From assembly GCF_001306115.1 (NCBI RefSeq), contig NZ_LGCL01000040.1, forward strand, positions 62,001-126,000: a stretch of DNA of 64,000 nt, in the 5' to 3' direction. The stretch comes from Ornatilinea apprima (GTDB taxonomy: Bacteria; Chloroflexota; Anaerolineae; Anaerolineales; Anaerolineaceae). Each line of letters opens with the position of its first letter. The stretch's first letter is position 1. The notes below the pieces were generated by a model. That model worked only from the letters and a program-made list of their open reading frames with translations. It ran no database searches and was not told where the DNA came from. Shown in pieces: positions 50,276 to 59,906 of this stretch. Made by a program: the position numbers and the translations under genes.

Positions 50276-51886
50276 ATGACCGAAGCCTTCATTGCCAATT
50301 TTCTAACAGAATTTGACGACAGCCGGTTCCCAGAAGCATTTCTGCAAAGGTATGAAGCATTGGAGTGCCTTTCGGAGAGTGCGCTTGGCGAGACTCTCTT
50401 GGTCAAAGATCGCCCGTCCGGAGAACTCTATGTGGCAAAGTGCTACTCTGATCAAACTCTGTTTTCACACCCCGTTGAAAACGAGTTATTAAAAAAATTG
50501 GATCATGAGGGACTGCCGCGCTTAGTGGGAGAATATGAGAATCACGGTATGCGCTGCGTGGTGCGGACCTTTGCGCGTGGAATGACGCTGGACGAATTTG
50601 TCAAAGTGAACCGGCTGACGCTCCAACAAGCTGTTGATATAACCGTACAGCTCTGCGATATTCTGAGTTATTTGCATGGGCAAATGCCGCCTATCATTCA
50701 CAGGGATATTAAACCGCAAAATATTGTCATCGATGATCAAGGAAAGATCACGCTGATCGATTTCGGTATTTCCCGCGCGTACAAAGAAGATTTACGAGAA
50801 GACACTCTTTGTTTCGGCACGCGGTATTTCGCCGCGCCTGAACAATATGGCTTTTCACAAACCGATCGCCGCGCCGATATTTTTTCGTTGGGCGTCTTGC
50901 TTTGTTGGCTGTTAACGGGCAATGTGGACGCTCAACAAGCCGGCAAGACTATTCCAAATGCGCGGCTTGCCGGTGTCATTGCAAAATGCACAGCCTTTGC
51001 TCCGAAAGACCGCTATCAAAGCACGGCGCAGGTTAAAGATGCATTGACCGGCCGCGCACTGCGCCGCAAAGGATTGATTTTTTTCAGCGTGGCTCTCTTT
51101 CTGATTCTGGCGGTTTTTTCTTTGGGAAAATCAATTACATTCCCAGTCCTGGGGTCTGTTGGGGGGCTCACATTCAAGGAGCCACTGATTGAAGAGGCGG
51201 TTCGGATGACGTTGGGGAAAAGTGCAGCCGATGAAATATCTGAACAAGACCTGTTATTCGTCACTGAACTTTTTGTTTTCGGAGACCAACCGGCCAAAGA
51301 CGAGGAAGCATTCAAAGTATCCGCCGACCATTTTGTGAATAATGACGGGACGGTTTTGAGAGGGAGCATTCAATCGTTGGATGACCTGACCAGGTTGAGA
51401 AATCTGCGCCGGGTTTCGCTGGTCTATCAAAACATCACCGACCTGACACCTTTGGCGCAGCTTCCCTATTTGGAATGGGTGGAATTGCACCATAACCCGC
51501 TTGAAGATGTTTCCCCGCTTTCACAAGTGCCGTCATTGGTGAATTTGGGGCTTTTTGATACACAAGTTTCAAGTCTGACGGCGCTGAGCAGCTGCCCGCA
51601 TTTGTCCGTTGTGGATGTGGGATTCACGCATGTCACATCTACGGCTGCCTTAGATGGCCTGGATGCGCTGCAAAAAATAGCCATTCGTAAGGCACCGCTC
51701 CAGTCCCTTGCGCACATTGAGACTCATCCGATGCTGGAGGAAATCTATCTGTCAGAGACGCAGCTGCTGGATCTTTCGCCACTTCTCCAACTGCCTCGCT
51801 TGCAAGTGGTAGAAGTGAGTGAAAACATGCGTTCCGCTGCTGAGATGGTGGAAGAACAAGCCCCATTCGAAATCGTTTTCCGCTGA
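50276..51886 (+). CDS. Transmembrane Ser/Thr protein kinase with leucine-rich repeats
   Basis: Protein of 536 residues. The N-terminal kinase domain (about 30-255) has an ordinary catalytic loop HRDIKPQN (Asp144), DFG (Asp162) and APEQY, while the glycine loop (SALGET) is weak. A transmembrane helix lies near 262-282, and the outside part, about 340-510, is a run of short leucine-rich repeats (LTRLRNLRRVSLVY, LPYLEWVELHHN, LDALQKIAIRKAP). So it is a Hanks-type kinase with an external ligand-binding LRR domain. Probably co-transcribed with the XRE-like gene; it may phosphorylate that protein (inference). Confidence 0.9.
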   Translation: MTEAFIANFLTEFDDSRFPEAFLQRYEALECLSESALGETLLVKDRPSGELYVAKCYSDQTLFSHPVENELLKKLDHEGLPRLVGEYENHGMRCVVRTFARGMTLDEFVKVNRLTLQQAVDITVQLCDILSYLHGQMPPIIHRDIKPQNIVIDDQGKITLIDFGISRAYKEDLREDTLCFGTRYFAAPEQYGFSQTDRRADIFSLGVLLCWLLTGNVDAQQAGKTIPNARLAGVIAKCTAFAPKDRYQSTAQVKDALTGRALRRKGLIFFSVALFLILAVFSLGKSITFPVLGSVGGLTFKEPLIEEAVRMTLGKSAADEISEQDLLFVTELFVFGDQPAKDEEAFKVSADHFVNNDGTVLRGSIQSLDDLTRLRNLRRVSLVYQNITDLTPLAQLPYLEWVELHHNPLEDVSPLSQVPSLVNLGLFDTQVSSLTALSSCPHLSVVDVGFTHVTSTAALDGLDALQKIAIRKAPLQSLAHIETHPMLEEIYLSETQLLDLSPLLQLPRLQVVEVSENMRSAAEMVEEQAPFEIVFR

Positions 51887-52011
51887 CTTCGAATATAAAT
51901 TTAACATTAAAAATCCGGTTTGTGTGCAGCCTGCACACCTTTACTCAACCCCAGTTCGTTAAAATCCTCATATCACCAATAAATGACCATTATGGTTTGA
52001 ATCCTGGAGAA

Positions 52012-52164
52012 ATGATCACCCAAGCCGGGACGCATTGCATGAAATGCGGGCGCCAACCACCGCTGGGAAACCTGGTTCTGTATGGTGATGGCATTGATCA
52101 CCGCTGTTTTAGTTGTCGTCGATACGTTGTGGATGGGGGGGCGAACTTGCGCTGGGGATCGTAG
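52012..52164 (+). CDS. Small zinc-ribbon-like protein (50 residues)
   Basis: Short frame starting MITQAGTHCMKCGRQ and continuing through FSCRRY. Two CxxC pairs (HCMKCG and RCFSCRR) separated by about 22 residues fit a treble-clef or zinc-ribbon mini-domain. TGGAGA precedes the ATG. The rest of 51887-52365 shows nothing else convincing. Function unknown; coding status supported only by pattern and ribosome-binding site. Confidence 0.45.
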   Translation: MITQAGTHCMKCGRQPPLGNLVLYGDGIDHRCFSCRRYVVDGGANLRWGS

Positions 52165-52365
52165 GGATGCTGTTTGGGAGATTGGGCGGAAAAGGTGCAA
52201 TTTTGCTTCTACGAACGAATATGAAAGGAGTGATGGTTGTTTTGCTTTCGTTCATTGTTGCTGTTTGTGGTTAATGGTGAAGAAAGCAGAAACTGAACCG
52301 TGCTTGTTTTGCTGCTGGCATGATTTTCGCACTTCAAAACCTTGCGATCGAAAAAGAGTAGATTA

Positions 52366-52950
52366 ATGAAAGTCTGTGAGATGAAAAATTTTTTGGAGAA
52401 GGCACAGCTTTACGCTATTATTTTGGGAGTGATCGGATTCATCATGGGGATCGTGAATATCGTTAAAGGGAGAACAGAATTCATCCTTCCCAGCTTTGCG
52501 CTCTTTGGAGTGGGCGCTCTTGCGGTGGTGATCCCAACCGCAATTTCCAAATTCTCCGATCAGAATGCCAACCGAAACCCACACTCGCAACACCCAGTCA
52601 TCGCCAATATCCCTGCTGAAAAGCCGATCACGGTGTTAGGTATGGTTGTGCTTCTGGAACGTCCGCTGCGGTTTGCGAATGATGAGGAAGCCTTAATCAA
52701 ATCGATCTTTGATCAGCAACGTCTGGAATTGAAGCGAGCGATTGCGCCTTCAGCCCAGGTGAAAATGATTGTGGCCGGCTCCAGCCTGGATGATGATGCT
52801 TATATTTATGGAATCTGCCGGAGCACGTTTGATAGCCTGGATTCTTATGCGGACAATGATGAGTTTTTAAGCCGCGTTGCAACCGGATCGTTTGTTGCCA
52901 GTGACGGAAACAGGGGAAAGCATTTTGCTTTTTTGAATCGACGCATTTAG
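52366..52950 (+). CDS. Membrane-anchored protein of unknown function
   Basis: Protein of about 194 residues with two N-terminal helices (about 13-32 and 42-62) followed by a soluble domain of about 120 residues starting ITVLGMVVLLERP. No motif identified. ATG 52366 is used, with ATG 52381 as the alternative. Standing before the TolB-fusion lipoprotein, it may be co-expressed with it. Confidence 0.65.
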   Translation: MKVCEMKNFLEKAQLYAIILGVIGFIMGIVNIVKGRTEFILPSFALFGVGALAVVIPTAISKFSDQNANRNPHSQHPVIANIPAEKPITVLGMVVLLERPLRFANDEEALIKSIFDQQRLELKRAIAPSAQVKMIVAGSSLDDDAYIYGICRSTFDSLDSYADNDEFLSRVATGSFVASDGNRGKHFAFLNRRI

Positions 52951-53036
52951 CTAGAAGTGTTTGTCTGTTTTCAACCATTATCCAATGATCATCAGGAGTA
53001 AGGTCTCCATCATTGCAATCCAGTGAAAGGTGCATC

Positions 53037-55034
53037 ATGAAGCGAATCCCACTTTCAAATTTCTTGCTTTTGGTGGCATTATCTTTGTTGTTCAGCAGCT
53101 GCAGCCCGGCGGCATCCTCAGAGACGCCGGAAGTGGCTGAACAACCAGCTGATGCTGTTCAACCTACCCTGGCACAACCCGTTGAAACTGCAACGCTTGA
53201 GCCTTCGCCGACCCCGGTCCCTACTGAGACCCCCCCAATTCCCTGTGCGATCGCCTTTGATACGGACCGCGATGGCAACCGCGAAGTCTACATCATGGGG
53301 CCAGATGGCAAAGATCCGATTAACCTGACCAACAATGGGGGGGATGATACGAATGCGGCATGGTCTCCGGATGCAACTCAGATCGCTTTTGTGTCTAATC
53401 GCGAGAATGGCAGGGAAGGCGGTCAGTTTATCTATGTGATGGATGCCGATGGCAACAATGTACGCCAACTCTCGCATGAAAATGAAAGCAACTGGCCGGA
53501 TTGGTCCAACGACGGCAGCCGCATCACCTACACCCATCAGGGGGATATTTATGTCATCAATGCGGATGGCAGCGGGCAATCCATCAACCTGACCAACAGT
53601 CCAGATCAGCAAGATGAGCGATCCGTATGGTCGCCAGACAGCAAGTGGATCGCCTGGTTATCGGGCGGTGATAATCAATGGAACATTTTCGTGATGGACG
53701 CTGACGGTGGCAATGTACGGCAGCTATCCGATGACGGCAAAGTCACGGATGTTTCGTGGACAGTGGACGGGCAGTTGTTTCTTAATTGGGATAATCGGGA
53801 GGCAGGCTGCTTCAATTGTGTAATGGATGCCGATGGGTCCAATATTAAAGACGCTGGCGGCAAGGGCACGATCCAGGAGTACCTGCCTTTCTGGACTGAG
53901 GATGGAAATCGGGTTGAATGTGTGAGCGCGAATTTCAATACGCCGGACAATGAAATTTACCTGGTGGGCGAGATTTTTCCGGATATCTTTTTCAACCTCA
54001 CGAACAACCCTGCGGATGACCGTAATCCTGATTGGCCAGCCAACTGCGGGCCAACTTCAGCCGCGGCGGTCAGCAGTACGGCACCCGCGCAAGAAGAGGT
54101 GAAAACTACTTCCCAGGGAATGGTCATTGGTTACACCGGCGATCAGAATTCAATGCCTCAGCATCAAGTCGATGAACTGAAACGCGCTTGTGAGGAGTTG
54201 CAAATTCAATGCGTGCAAGGGGATAGCATACCGGGGTTGGTTGAACAGGGCGTCAGCGCCATGTTGGTCTTTTCCAATCGCTGGCATGTCATGGCGGCTT
54301 TTCCGGAAATCTACGATGCGGCCGAAGCGAAGAAAATTCCTGTTTTTGTTTTGAATGCGGAGACAGATGTTGCTGGCGCGTATAACTTATCTGTTGAGTA
54401 CGATGCAACCCGCACCAGCCTGACGTGGATGTTCAAAGAAATGGGGGGAGAAGGGGAATTCGCTTACTTCAATGTTGGCAATAATGATTTTTACCAATCC
54501 ATCATTGATGAAGTATTAAAAGTATTTCCTGGGATTATCGCAAACAGTATGCCGGCTGATTATGAAAGTAACCGAATAACCGAACAAAAAATCACCGAGC
54601 TTGCCAGGTCGAACCCAAACCTTGAAGCAATTTGGAGCACTGACCAAATCAATGATCTTTTCTGGGGATTGAAAAACGGCCAGGTTGAAGCGCCTCCTGC
54701 GATTCTCTGCGATCCCAGACAAGACATGTTCCAGTTCTGGAAAGACTGGACGAAGGAAAGTACCTTCCGCTGCATTTCTACGGTCAGGCCGGGCGGCACG
54801 GCTTATGAAGGCGTTTATGCTGCCTATTACCTCCTGAGCGGCGAAAAAATTGACCCGGCCGCCCTGGGCGGGAGAGCTGGGAACACCTTCCGTTACGATT
54901 ATCCGGTGATTACCAATGATAATCTGGATGGATGGCTGGAAAAAAGCGCCACATTGCAAAAAGGCGAGTGGGATACTTTGACACTGCCGCCCATGACGCC
55001 TGAAGAGATCAAGGAAAAATGGTTTCTTGAGTAA
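53037..55034 (+). CDS. Lipoprotein: TolB-type propeller fused to a periplasmic-binding domain
   Basis: Protein of 665 residues. The signal peptide ends LLFSSC (lipobox) and a Pro/Thr/Glu linker follows. About 80-345 are PD40/TolB repeats (AWSPDATQIAFVSN, WPDWSNDGSRITY, WSPDSKWIAWLS, with a repeated MDADG insert). From about 365 to the end the sequence resembles type I periplasmic sugar-binding proteins of the RbsB type (MVIGYTGDQNSMPQHQVDEL, then AYFNVGNNDFYQSIIDEV). The union of a propeller and a binding protein in one surface protein is unusual. No transporter genes adjoin it. AAAGGTG precedes the start. Confidence 0.78.
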   Translation: MKRIPLSNFLLLVALSLLFSSCSPAASSETPEVAEQPADAVQPTLAQPVETATLEPSPTPVPTETPPIPCAIAFDTDRDGNREVYIMGPDGKDPINLTNNGGDDTNAAWSPDATQIAFVSNRENGREGGQFIYVMDADGNNVRQLSHENESNWPDWSNDGSRITYTHQGDIYVINADGSGQSINLTNSPDQQDERSVWSPDSKWIAWLSGGDNQWNIFVMDADGGNVRQLSDDGKVTDVSWTVDGQLFLNWDNREAGCFNCVMDADGSNIKDAGGKGTIQEYLPFWTEDGNRVECVSANFNTPDNEIYLVGEIFPDIFFNLTNNPADDRNPDWPANCGPTSAAAVSSTAPAQEEVKTTSQGMVIGYTGDQNSMPQHQVDELKRACEELQIQCVQGDSIPGLVEQGVSAMLVFSNRWHVMAAFPEIYDAAEAKKIPVFVLNAETDVAGAYNLSVEYDATRTSLTWMFKEMGGEGEFAYFNVGNNDFYQSIIDEVLKVFPGIIANSMPADYESNRITEQKITELARSNPNLEAIWSTDQINDLFWGLKNGQVEAPPAILCDPRQDMFQFWKDWTKESTFRCISTVRPGGTAYEGVYAAYYLLSGEKIDPAALGGRAGNTFRYDYPVITNDNLDGWLEKSATLQKGEWDTLTLPPMTPEEIKEKWFLE

Positions 55035-55071
55035 GTAGATTGTAGAAAAATAGATATCTGGGGGGAAGAAC

Positions 55072-55101
55072 GCAGAAACGGTCGAGAACGGCCGTTTCTG
55101 C
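55072..55101. terminator. Hairpin between convergent genes
   Basis: 10-bp stem GCAGAAACGG (55072-55081) with CCGTTTCTGC (55092-55101), a 10-base loop, and a short CTGTTT on the plus side. Likely the terminator of the TolB-fusion gene; it may also stop the GH3 transcript. Confidence 0.65.
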
Positions 55102-55161
55102 CTGTTTATGGACTGAGAAATAGCGTTGGATATCGTATGTTGTTTTTTGTGGATGATGAAA

Positions 55162-57945
55162 CTATTCAATTCTGGAAAATTCTATCCAATCAATTTGCAT
55201 GCCTGGCTTAACAAAATCAAGGACAAGTTCATAAAAACCTTTTTCAAGCTCAATTTTTACCAATTTTTGTTGGATCCATTTTCCATCGGTTCCGTGGGTT
55301 TGGATGGAGGTTACGAATTGGTTGTTCAAAGACACATTACATGTGGTTTGTGCCAGGTTTGAAGCGGCCGACATAATTCTTACAATGACGCGATAAACAC
55401 CCGCTTCAGGCACATTGAAAACCGTCGTCGTTTCATGCGCGGGTTTGATTTTTGGATTGAGAAGAATATCTTGGGCATGTTGTGCAGAGGAGTTTTGATG
55501 GGCGGTGAATTTGTGGATTGGTTGCTTAAATTCCTTCTTCTGGAAGAATGCAGTTGTATGCATTAAAAAGTCGCAAATATTCATTGCGCAGCGTTGAAGT
55601 TCGCTTCGCTCTAAAGATCCATTCTCCAAAGATTCAATGGTGTTGTCATTGGCGGAATTGATTTCAGCCCCGTAATTATTCACCACCATATACAAATCGT
55701 TTTGAGACCTGATCATATAGTTTGTGAATCTTGTGTCAGCAGGCCCACCGTGAATGGGGTCGTTCATTTTAGCCCACCAATCAGTCATCACAATTCCCTT
55801 AAATCCCCATTCCTTCCTCAAGAGGGTGGTATTCAAGTCGTAGTTTGAGGCAGCCCAATGCCCGTTGATGGGATTATAGGCAGACATAACTGCTTTAGCC
55901 CCACCTTCTTTAACAGCGATTTCAAAGCCCTTTAAGTAGATTTCTCGTAAAGCTCGTTCAGATACGATGGCGTCCACAAAAAAGCGAGATGTTTCCTGAT
56001 TATTACAGGCGAAGTGCTTAAGAGTAGCAATGGCGCCGCCTTTCGAAATACCTCGTGTTGTGGCTGCGGCAAAGCAACCGGTGATGAAAGGGTCTTCCGA
56101 ATAATATTCGAAGTTGCGTCCATTCAAAGGACTGCGTTTTATATTCATCCCTGGCCCCAGCAATACATCAATGTGGTTGCTTTTTAGCTCCTTGCCTTCC
56201 AGCGTATAAAGGTCTTCGATTAATTCAACATTCCAAGTTGCCGCGATCAAAGTGCCAATGGGTAATTGGGTTGCGTGTAATCCGCTTTCCATACGGATGC
56301 CAGAAGGACCGTCGGCGGCGCAGGCAACTGGAATTCCATATCCAGACAAGCTGTCGCTAACACCGCCAAAAGCAGATGCGGTTCCCGGGGTTACCAGCGG
56401 ACTGCTCATTCCTTCGCCTCTAACGATGGTAGCAAGCTCCTCATCAGTCAATTGCGCTATAAAAGTGTCCAGGCTGATCTTTTCTTCGTGCACATCTTTA
56501 AGCGTATATCCCTGATTTCCAGTTTGTTGTATTTCTTTGGGAATATTTGCAAGAATGCGATCTGCTACATTGAATTTTCTTTGAGGCACATCTTCATAGG
56601 CAACTTCATAAGTACCGTCTTCTTTTTGAATACCGGGTTTGATCCTTGAAAAATTTTGAACCGGAGCCAAAGCCTGGCTTAGTTTTTCAACAACAATCAG
56701 GTGATCGACTTGGAAACTGGATTTGCCTTCAATATCAACTCTAATCGCGTTTCTAACACTGTCTCCAACATAAAAAATGTAATCCCCTTCTTCCAAAACA
56801 TAAGCTGATGGATGGCCTGTTACGCCGCTATCATCATAAGAAGCCAGTCGACTGATTGGAAAACTCAGCTCAAGCGTTTGCGATTCACCGGGCTGCAACG
56901 TGTTCGTCTTGCCAAATGCAACCAAAACTTTATGGGGTTTCCCCAATTTACCTTGTGGGGCTTTGCAATATACCTGAATTACTTCCTTTCCGCCATAGTT
57001 GGTCCCCTTATTCTTGACGATTACTTCCACACTGAAAAACGGGCTGCCGTTATTCATTCCGATTTGAATTTCCTGGGGCTGAATAGAAAACTCAGTATAG
57101 GAGAGGCCAAAGCCAAATTCAAACTGAACCTTGTTCGGGCAGAAGGTCTCAAAATAGCGGTACCCAATGTAAATATCTTCCTGGTAAAAATTTCTTGACT
57201 CATGGCCATAATTGCTTGTGGATGGGTAATCAGCGATGGAATACGCAATCGTATCCGGCAATTTCCCGCTTGGAGTGATATCTCCTGCCAAAACATCGGC
57301 AGCAGCATTTCCACCCTCCATCCCTCCATGCCAGACATACATCACGCTTTTAATGCTGTGTTTCAGGTTTTCATCATTCATCCAGCTCATATCAATGATA
57401 TTCGACACATTCAGAACAACTGCCACTTGATCGAAATACTTGCATACGAGTTGGAGCATTGAAAATTCTTCTTCGGTGAGCCGAATACTCCCAGGCACAT
57501 CCGAATTATCCTTGTCTTCTCCTGCTGTTCGTCCAATGACGACGATGGCTTTGTCTGAATTTTTTCGGGCGTCGGAAACGATGATGTCGGATAAGGGCAT
57601 TTCTTTTTGATGCCAGGGTTCAGCCGCCCAGCCACCTCCTCCGTTGTCGAAGGGGTTCAACTTTATCCATTCCATGTATATGGTGGCTAAATCTTCATTG
57701 ATGCGGATTTTTTTTCTTCTAAATCCATCCAATAAGTTGGTGGAATATTCAACATTGACAGCTCCCCCCGACCCCGTTCCGCTTCGGTAATAATTGATCT
57801 GAGACCTGCCAAATATCGAAACTCGTTCACCGCTTCGAATGGGGAGATTATTTGCCTCGTTTTTTAATAGAATGGCGCCTTCAGCGGCTACCTTTCTAGA
57901 AAACTCGGCAAATCCTTTCAATGGAACACCAATTTTTTGGGCCAT
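55162..57945 (-). CDS. Domain-permuted GH3 beta-glucosidase with C-terminal carbohydrate-binding module
   Basis: Glycoside hydrolase family 3 protein of 927 residues, no signal peptide, so cytoplasmic. The (alpha/beta)6 domain that is normally second comes first (SRKVAAEGAILLKNEANN, about 17). A fibronectin-like section follows, and the TIM-barrel domain comes last of these (ADGPSGIRME, then TLKHFACNNQE), with the nucleophile Asp722 in VMTDWW. A C-terminal stretch of about 110 residues resembles a CBM6-type module. This reversed order is known for a minority of GH3 enzymes. It should release glucose from beta-glucosides. ATG 57945 is chosen (GAGA-rich site before it). Confidence 0.88.
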   Translation of the reverse strand: MAQKIGVPLKGFAEFSRKVAAEGAILLKNEANNLPIRSGERVSIFGRSQINYYRSGTGSGGAVNVEYSTNLLDGFRRKKIRINEDLATIYMEWIKLNPFDNGGGGWAAEPWHQKEMPLSDIIVSDARKNSDKAIVVIGRTAGEDKDNSDVPGSIRLTEEEFSMLQLVCKYFDQVAVVLNVSNIIDMSWMNDENLKHSIKSVMYVWHGGMEGGNAAADVLAGDITPSGKLPDTIAYSIADYPSTSNYGHESRNFYQEDIYIGYRYFETFCPNKVQFEFGFGLSYTEFSIQPQEIQIGMNNGSPFFSVEVIVKNKGTNYGGKEVIQVYCKAPQGKLGKPHKVLVAFGKTNTLQPGESQTLELSFPISRLASYDDSGVTGHPSAYVLEEGDYIFYVGDSVRNAIRVDIEGKSSFQVDHLIVVEKLSQALAPVQNFSRIKPGIQKEDGTYEVAYEDVPQRKFNVADRILANIPKEIQQTGNQGYTLKDVHEEKISLDTFIAQLTDEELATIVRGEGMSSPLVTPGTASAFGGVSDSLSGYGIPVACAADGPSGIRMESGLHATQLPIGTLIAATWNVELIEDLYTLEGKELKSNHIDVLLGPGMNIKRSPLNGRNFEYYSEDPFITGCFAAATTRGISKGGAIATLKHFACNNQETSRFFVDAIVSERALREIYLKGFEIAVKEGGAKAVMSAYNPINGHWAASNYDLNTTLLRKEWGFKGIVMTDWWAKMNDPIHGGPADTRFTNYMIRSQNDLYMVVNNYGAEINSANDNTIESLENGSLERSELQRCAMNICDFLMHTTAFFQKKEFKQPIHKFTAHQNSSAQHAQDILLNPKIKPAHETTTVFNVPEAGVYRVIVRIMSAASNLAQTTCNVSLNNQFVTSIQTHGTDGKWIQQKLVKIELEKGFYELVLDFVKPGMQIDWIEFSRIE

Positions 57946-57990
57946 TCTTTTCTCTTTCTCTAAATTCGCACCGGATGAAGGTGTCGAATG

Positions 57991-58039
57991 GTATTGGCAA
58001 GGGGCTCTATTTATGTCAATAAGGCTTTCATTGAAAGCC
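57991..58039 (-). promoter_or_regulatory. Candidate GH3 promoter with 17-bp palindrome upstream
   Basis: On the minus strand TTGACA (plus 58014-58019), 17 bases, then CAATAC (plus 57991-57996), a poor -10. Immediately upstream of the -35 is GGCTTTCA-T-TGAAAGCC (plus 58023-58039), a perfect interrupted palindrome at an activator position. TGATCATGATCA (58046-58057) is a second palindrome. Confidence 0.45.
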
Positions 58040-58103
58040 AGTTCCTGATCATGATCATCGTCGCGATCATGCGGTAAGAAGACCAAGTTTTGCAACAAGC
58101 CCG

Positions 58104-59906
58104 CTAAATACTTGTGGCATTCCCGGATTGCAATCTGAAATAAACCCCTTTTTTCGCCATCAATTCTTTATGATTGCCAATTTCCACAATATTTCCTTGA
58201 TCCAGAACCACAATCCGATCAGCATTTTGGATGGTCGAAAGTCGATGAGCCACAATGAAGGTTGTTCGATCTTTCATTAACCTGCTCAACGATTCCTGAA
58301 TCAATTTTTCAGATTCTATGTCAAGTGCTGAAGTGGCTTCATCCAGGATTAAGACTTTGGGGTTGCGAATCAGCGCGCGTGCTATTGATAAACGTTGCTT
58401 TTCTCCACCGGAGAGTTTTGCCCCATGCTCACCAATCGGGGTATCAATGCCTTCTGGCAGCTGTTGAACAAACTCCCACGCGTTGGCATCCCGGAGGGCA
58501 GTCTCTACATCTTTTTCACTTATCGCGCCAATCCCGTAACAGATATTTTCTCGAATAGTATCTTCAAAGAGGATTGATTCTTGTGGAACCACGGATATAA
58601 ATCTTCGATAAGTACGCAGATCTATCTCATTCATGTCGTGACCATCGATCAGGATTCGACCATTGTCTGGGCGAATAAATCCAATGATCAGGTTAATGAT
58701 TGTTGACTTTCCCGCTCCCGAATGACCAACCAGGGCAATACTTTCTCCTGCGTTGACGGATAGTGAAAAATTCCGGATGGCTGGAAATCGAGCCTCAGGA
58801 TAGATGAAATTGATGCGGTCAAAGATGAAATCTCCATTGACCTTTTCGATTTTTAATTTTCCATCATTTTTTTCCAGTTCTTCGGATTGCAAAATCTCTT
58901 CGATGGATTGGATTGATTCAAACCCCTTACTAATATTGGGGATCAAGTTCACAAGACTCATTACAGCGTTGGTTAGGCTGGTAAAGTATCCGGTTAGCAT
59001 GACTACATCGCCAGCAGTAATAGGAATAATCTTGTAGTAAGAGAGCGCTACGGCTGAGATCAGACAGATAACATTGAAGATATTATATATGACCCAAGAA
59101 AGTGACCCAAAAATTGCGTTCGTGTTATCCAACTCCAAGCCGGCAACTTTTACCTTTGCTAAAGTCGACTCCATGAATTCCAATTCATTCGTTTCCAGTC
59201 CATGAGCGCGTGTGATTGGCAGAAGATGCGTCATTTCATTTACGCGGGCAGACATTTTCTCAATTTCCTTGCGAAATCGTGAATTGTGTGCAAAAAGACG
59301 CTTTCGCATCGATGAAATCAAGGCAGCTGAAATGGGAACCATGATTAAAAAGAATGGCAGAAACTTGGGTACCCGAATCGCTGTAATCACAACTGCGCCC
59401 AGCAGGTTGAATATTGCGCTTAAGCCGCCGTCAAACATCTGGCGTACCATCTCCACAATGGATTCCACATCACGGACCACTTTATTTTGCAAAATCCCCG
59501 CACTTGCACGGGTGTAGAACCCCATCGACAACTTTTGAAACTGATTTGAGAGAGCGAAACGCAACCGGGTTTCCATTCGTCGAAGCGCTATGCTCAGTTG
59601 CTTCATATAGGCTACATGCATTGGAATGTTTTGCGCCAGCAGCAACGCCAGAATTACCGCATTCCACCACAATTCAGAGATGCGCTGGTGAGTAACCACT
59701 AAATCGATCACATTTGCAGTAAGCAGTGGCATCAACCAAACAGGGCTGTGCTTGATAAAGAAAATCCCAATCGCAGCCAAAATATGCCAACGATCTTTTT
59801 CAAATAAAGACCAGAGCGAATAAAATTCCGTTTTCTTTTTATCCGATATTCTTTTCGGAATAGACATAGTTGATACTGGCTTTCTATGTGAAATGGTCGA
59901 TCCCAT
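58104..59906 (-). CDS. ABC exporter, full canonical half-transporter
   Basis: Half-exporter of 600 residues: six helices in about 35-340, then an ATPase with Walker A GHSGAGKST, signature LSGGEKQRL and Walker B VLILDEATSALD, all intact, so it can work as a homodimer. Multidrug, lipid or peptide exporters have this form. It precedes the GH3 gene on the same strand by 158 bases and may export what the glucosidase releases (inference). Starts: ATG 59906 is used; ATG 59867 is possible. Neither has a strong ribosome-binding site. Confidence 0.9.
   Translation of the reverse strand: MGSTISHRKPVSTMSIPKRISDKKKTEFYSLWSLFEKDRWHILAAIGIFFIKHSPVWLMPLLTANVIDLVVTHQRISELWWNAVILALLLAQNIPMHVAYMKQLSIALRRMETRLRFALSNQFQKLSMGFYTRASAGILQNKVVRDVESIVEMVRQMFDGGLSAIFNLLGAVVITAIRVPKFLPFFLIMVPISAALISSMRKRLFAHNSRFRKEIEKMSARVNEMTHLLPITRAHGLETNELEFMESTLAKVKVAGLELDNTNAIFGSLSWVIYNIFNVICLISAVALSYYKIIPITAGDVVMLTGYFTSLTNAVMSLVNLIPNISKGFESIQSIEEILQSEELEKNDGKLKIEKVNGDFIFDRINFIYPEARFPAIRNFSLSVNAGESIALVGHSGAGKSTIINLIIGFIRPDNGRILIDGHDMNEIDLRTYRRFISVVPQESILFEDTIRENICYGIGAISEKDVETALRDANAWEFVQQLPEGIDTPIGEHGAKLSGGEKQRLSIARALIRNPKVLILDEATSALDIESEKLIQESLSRLMKDRTTFIVAHRLSTIQNADRIVVLDQGNIVEIGNHKELMAKKGVYFRLQSGNATSI

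Noticed and set aside
52222..52275. Very short hydrophobic peptide with AAAGGAG before a second ATG
   Set aside because: Only 13-17 residues; too short to support from sequence alone.
57946..58098. N-terminal extension of the GH3 protein upstream of 57945
   Set aside because: It is not similar to GH3 enzymes, and this stretch holds promoter-like boxes and palindromes.
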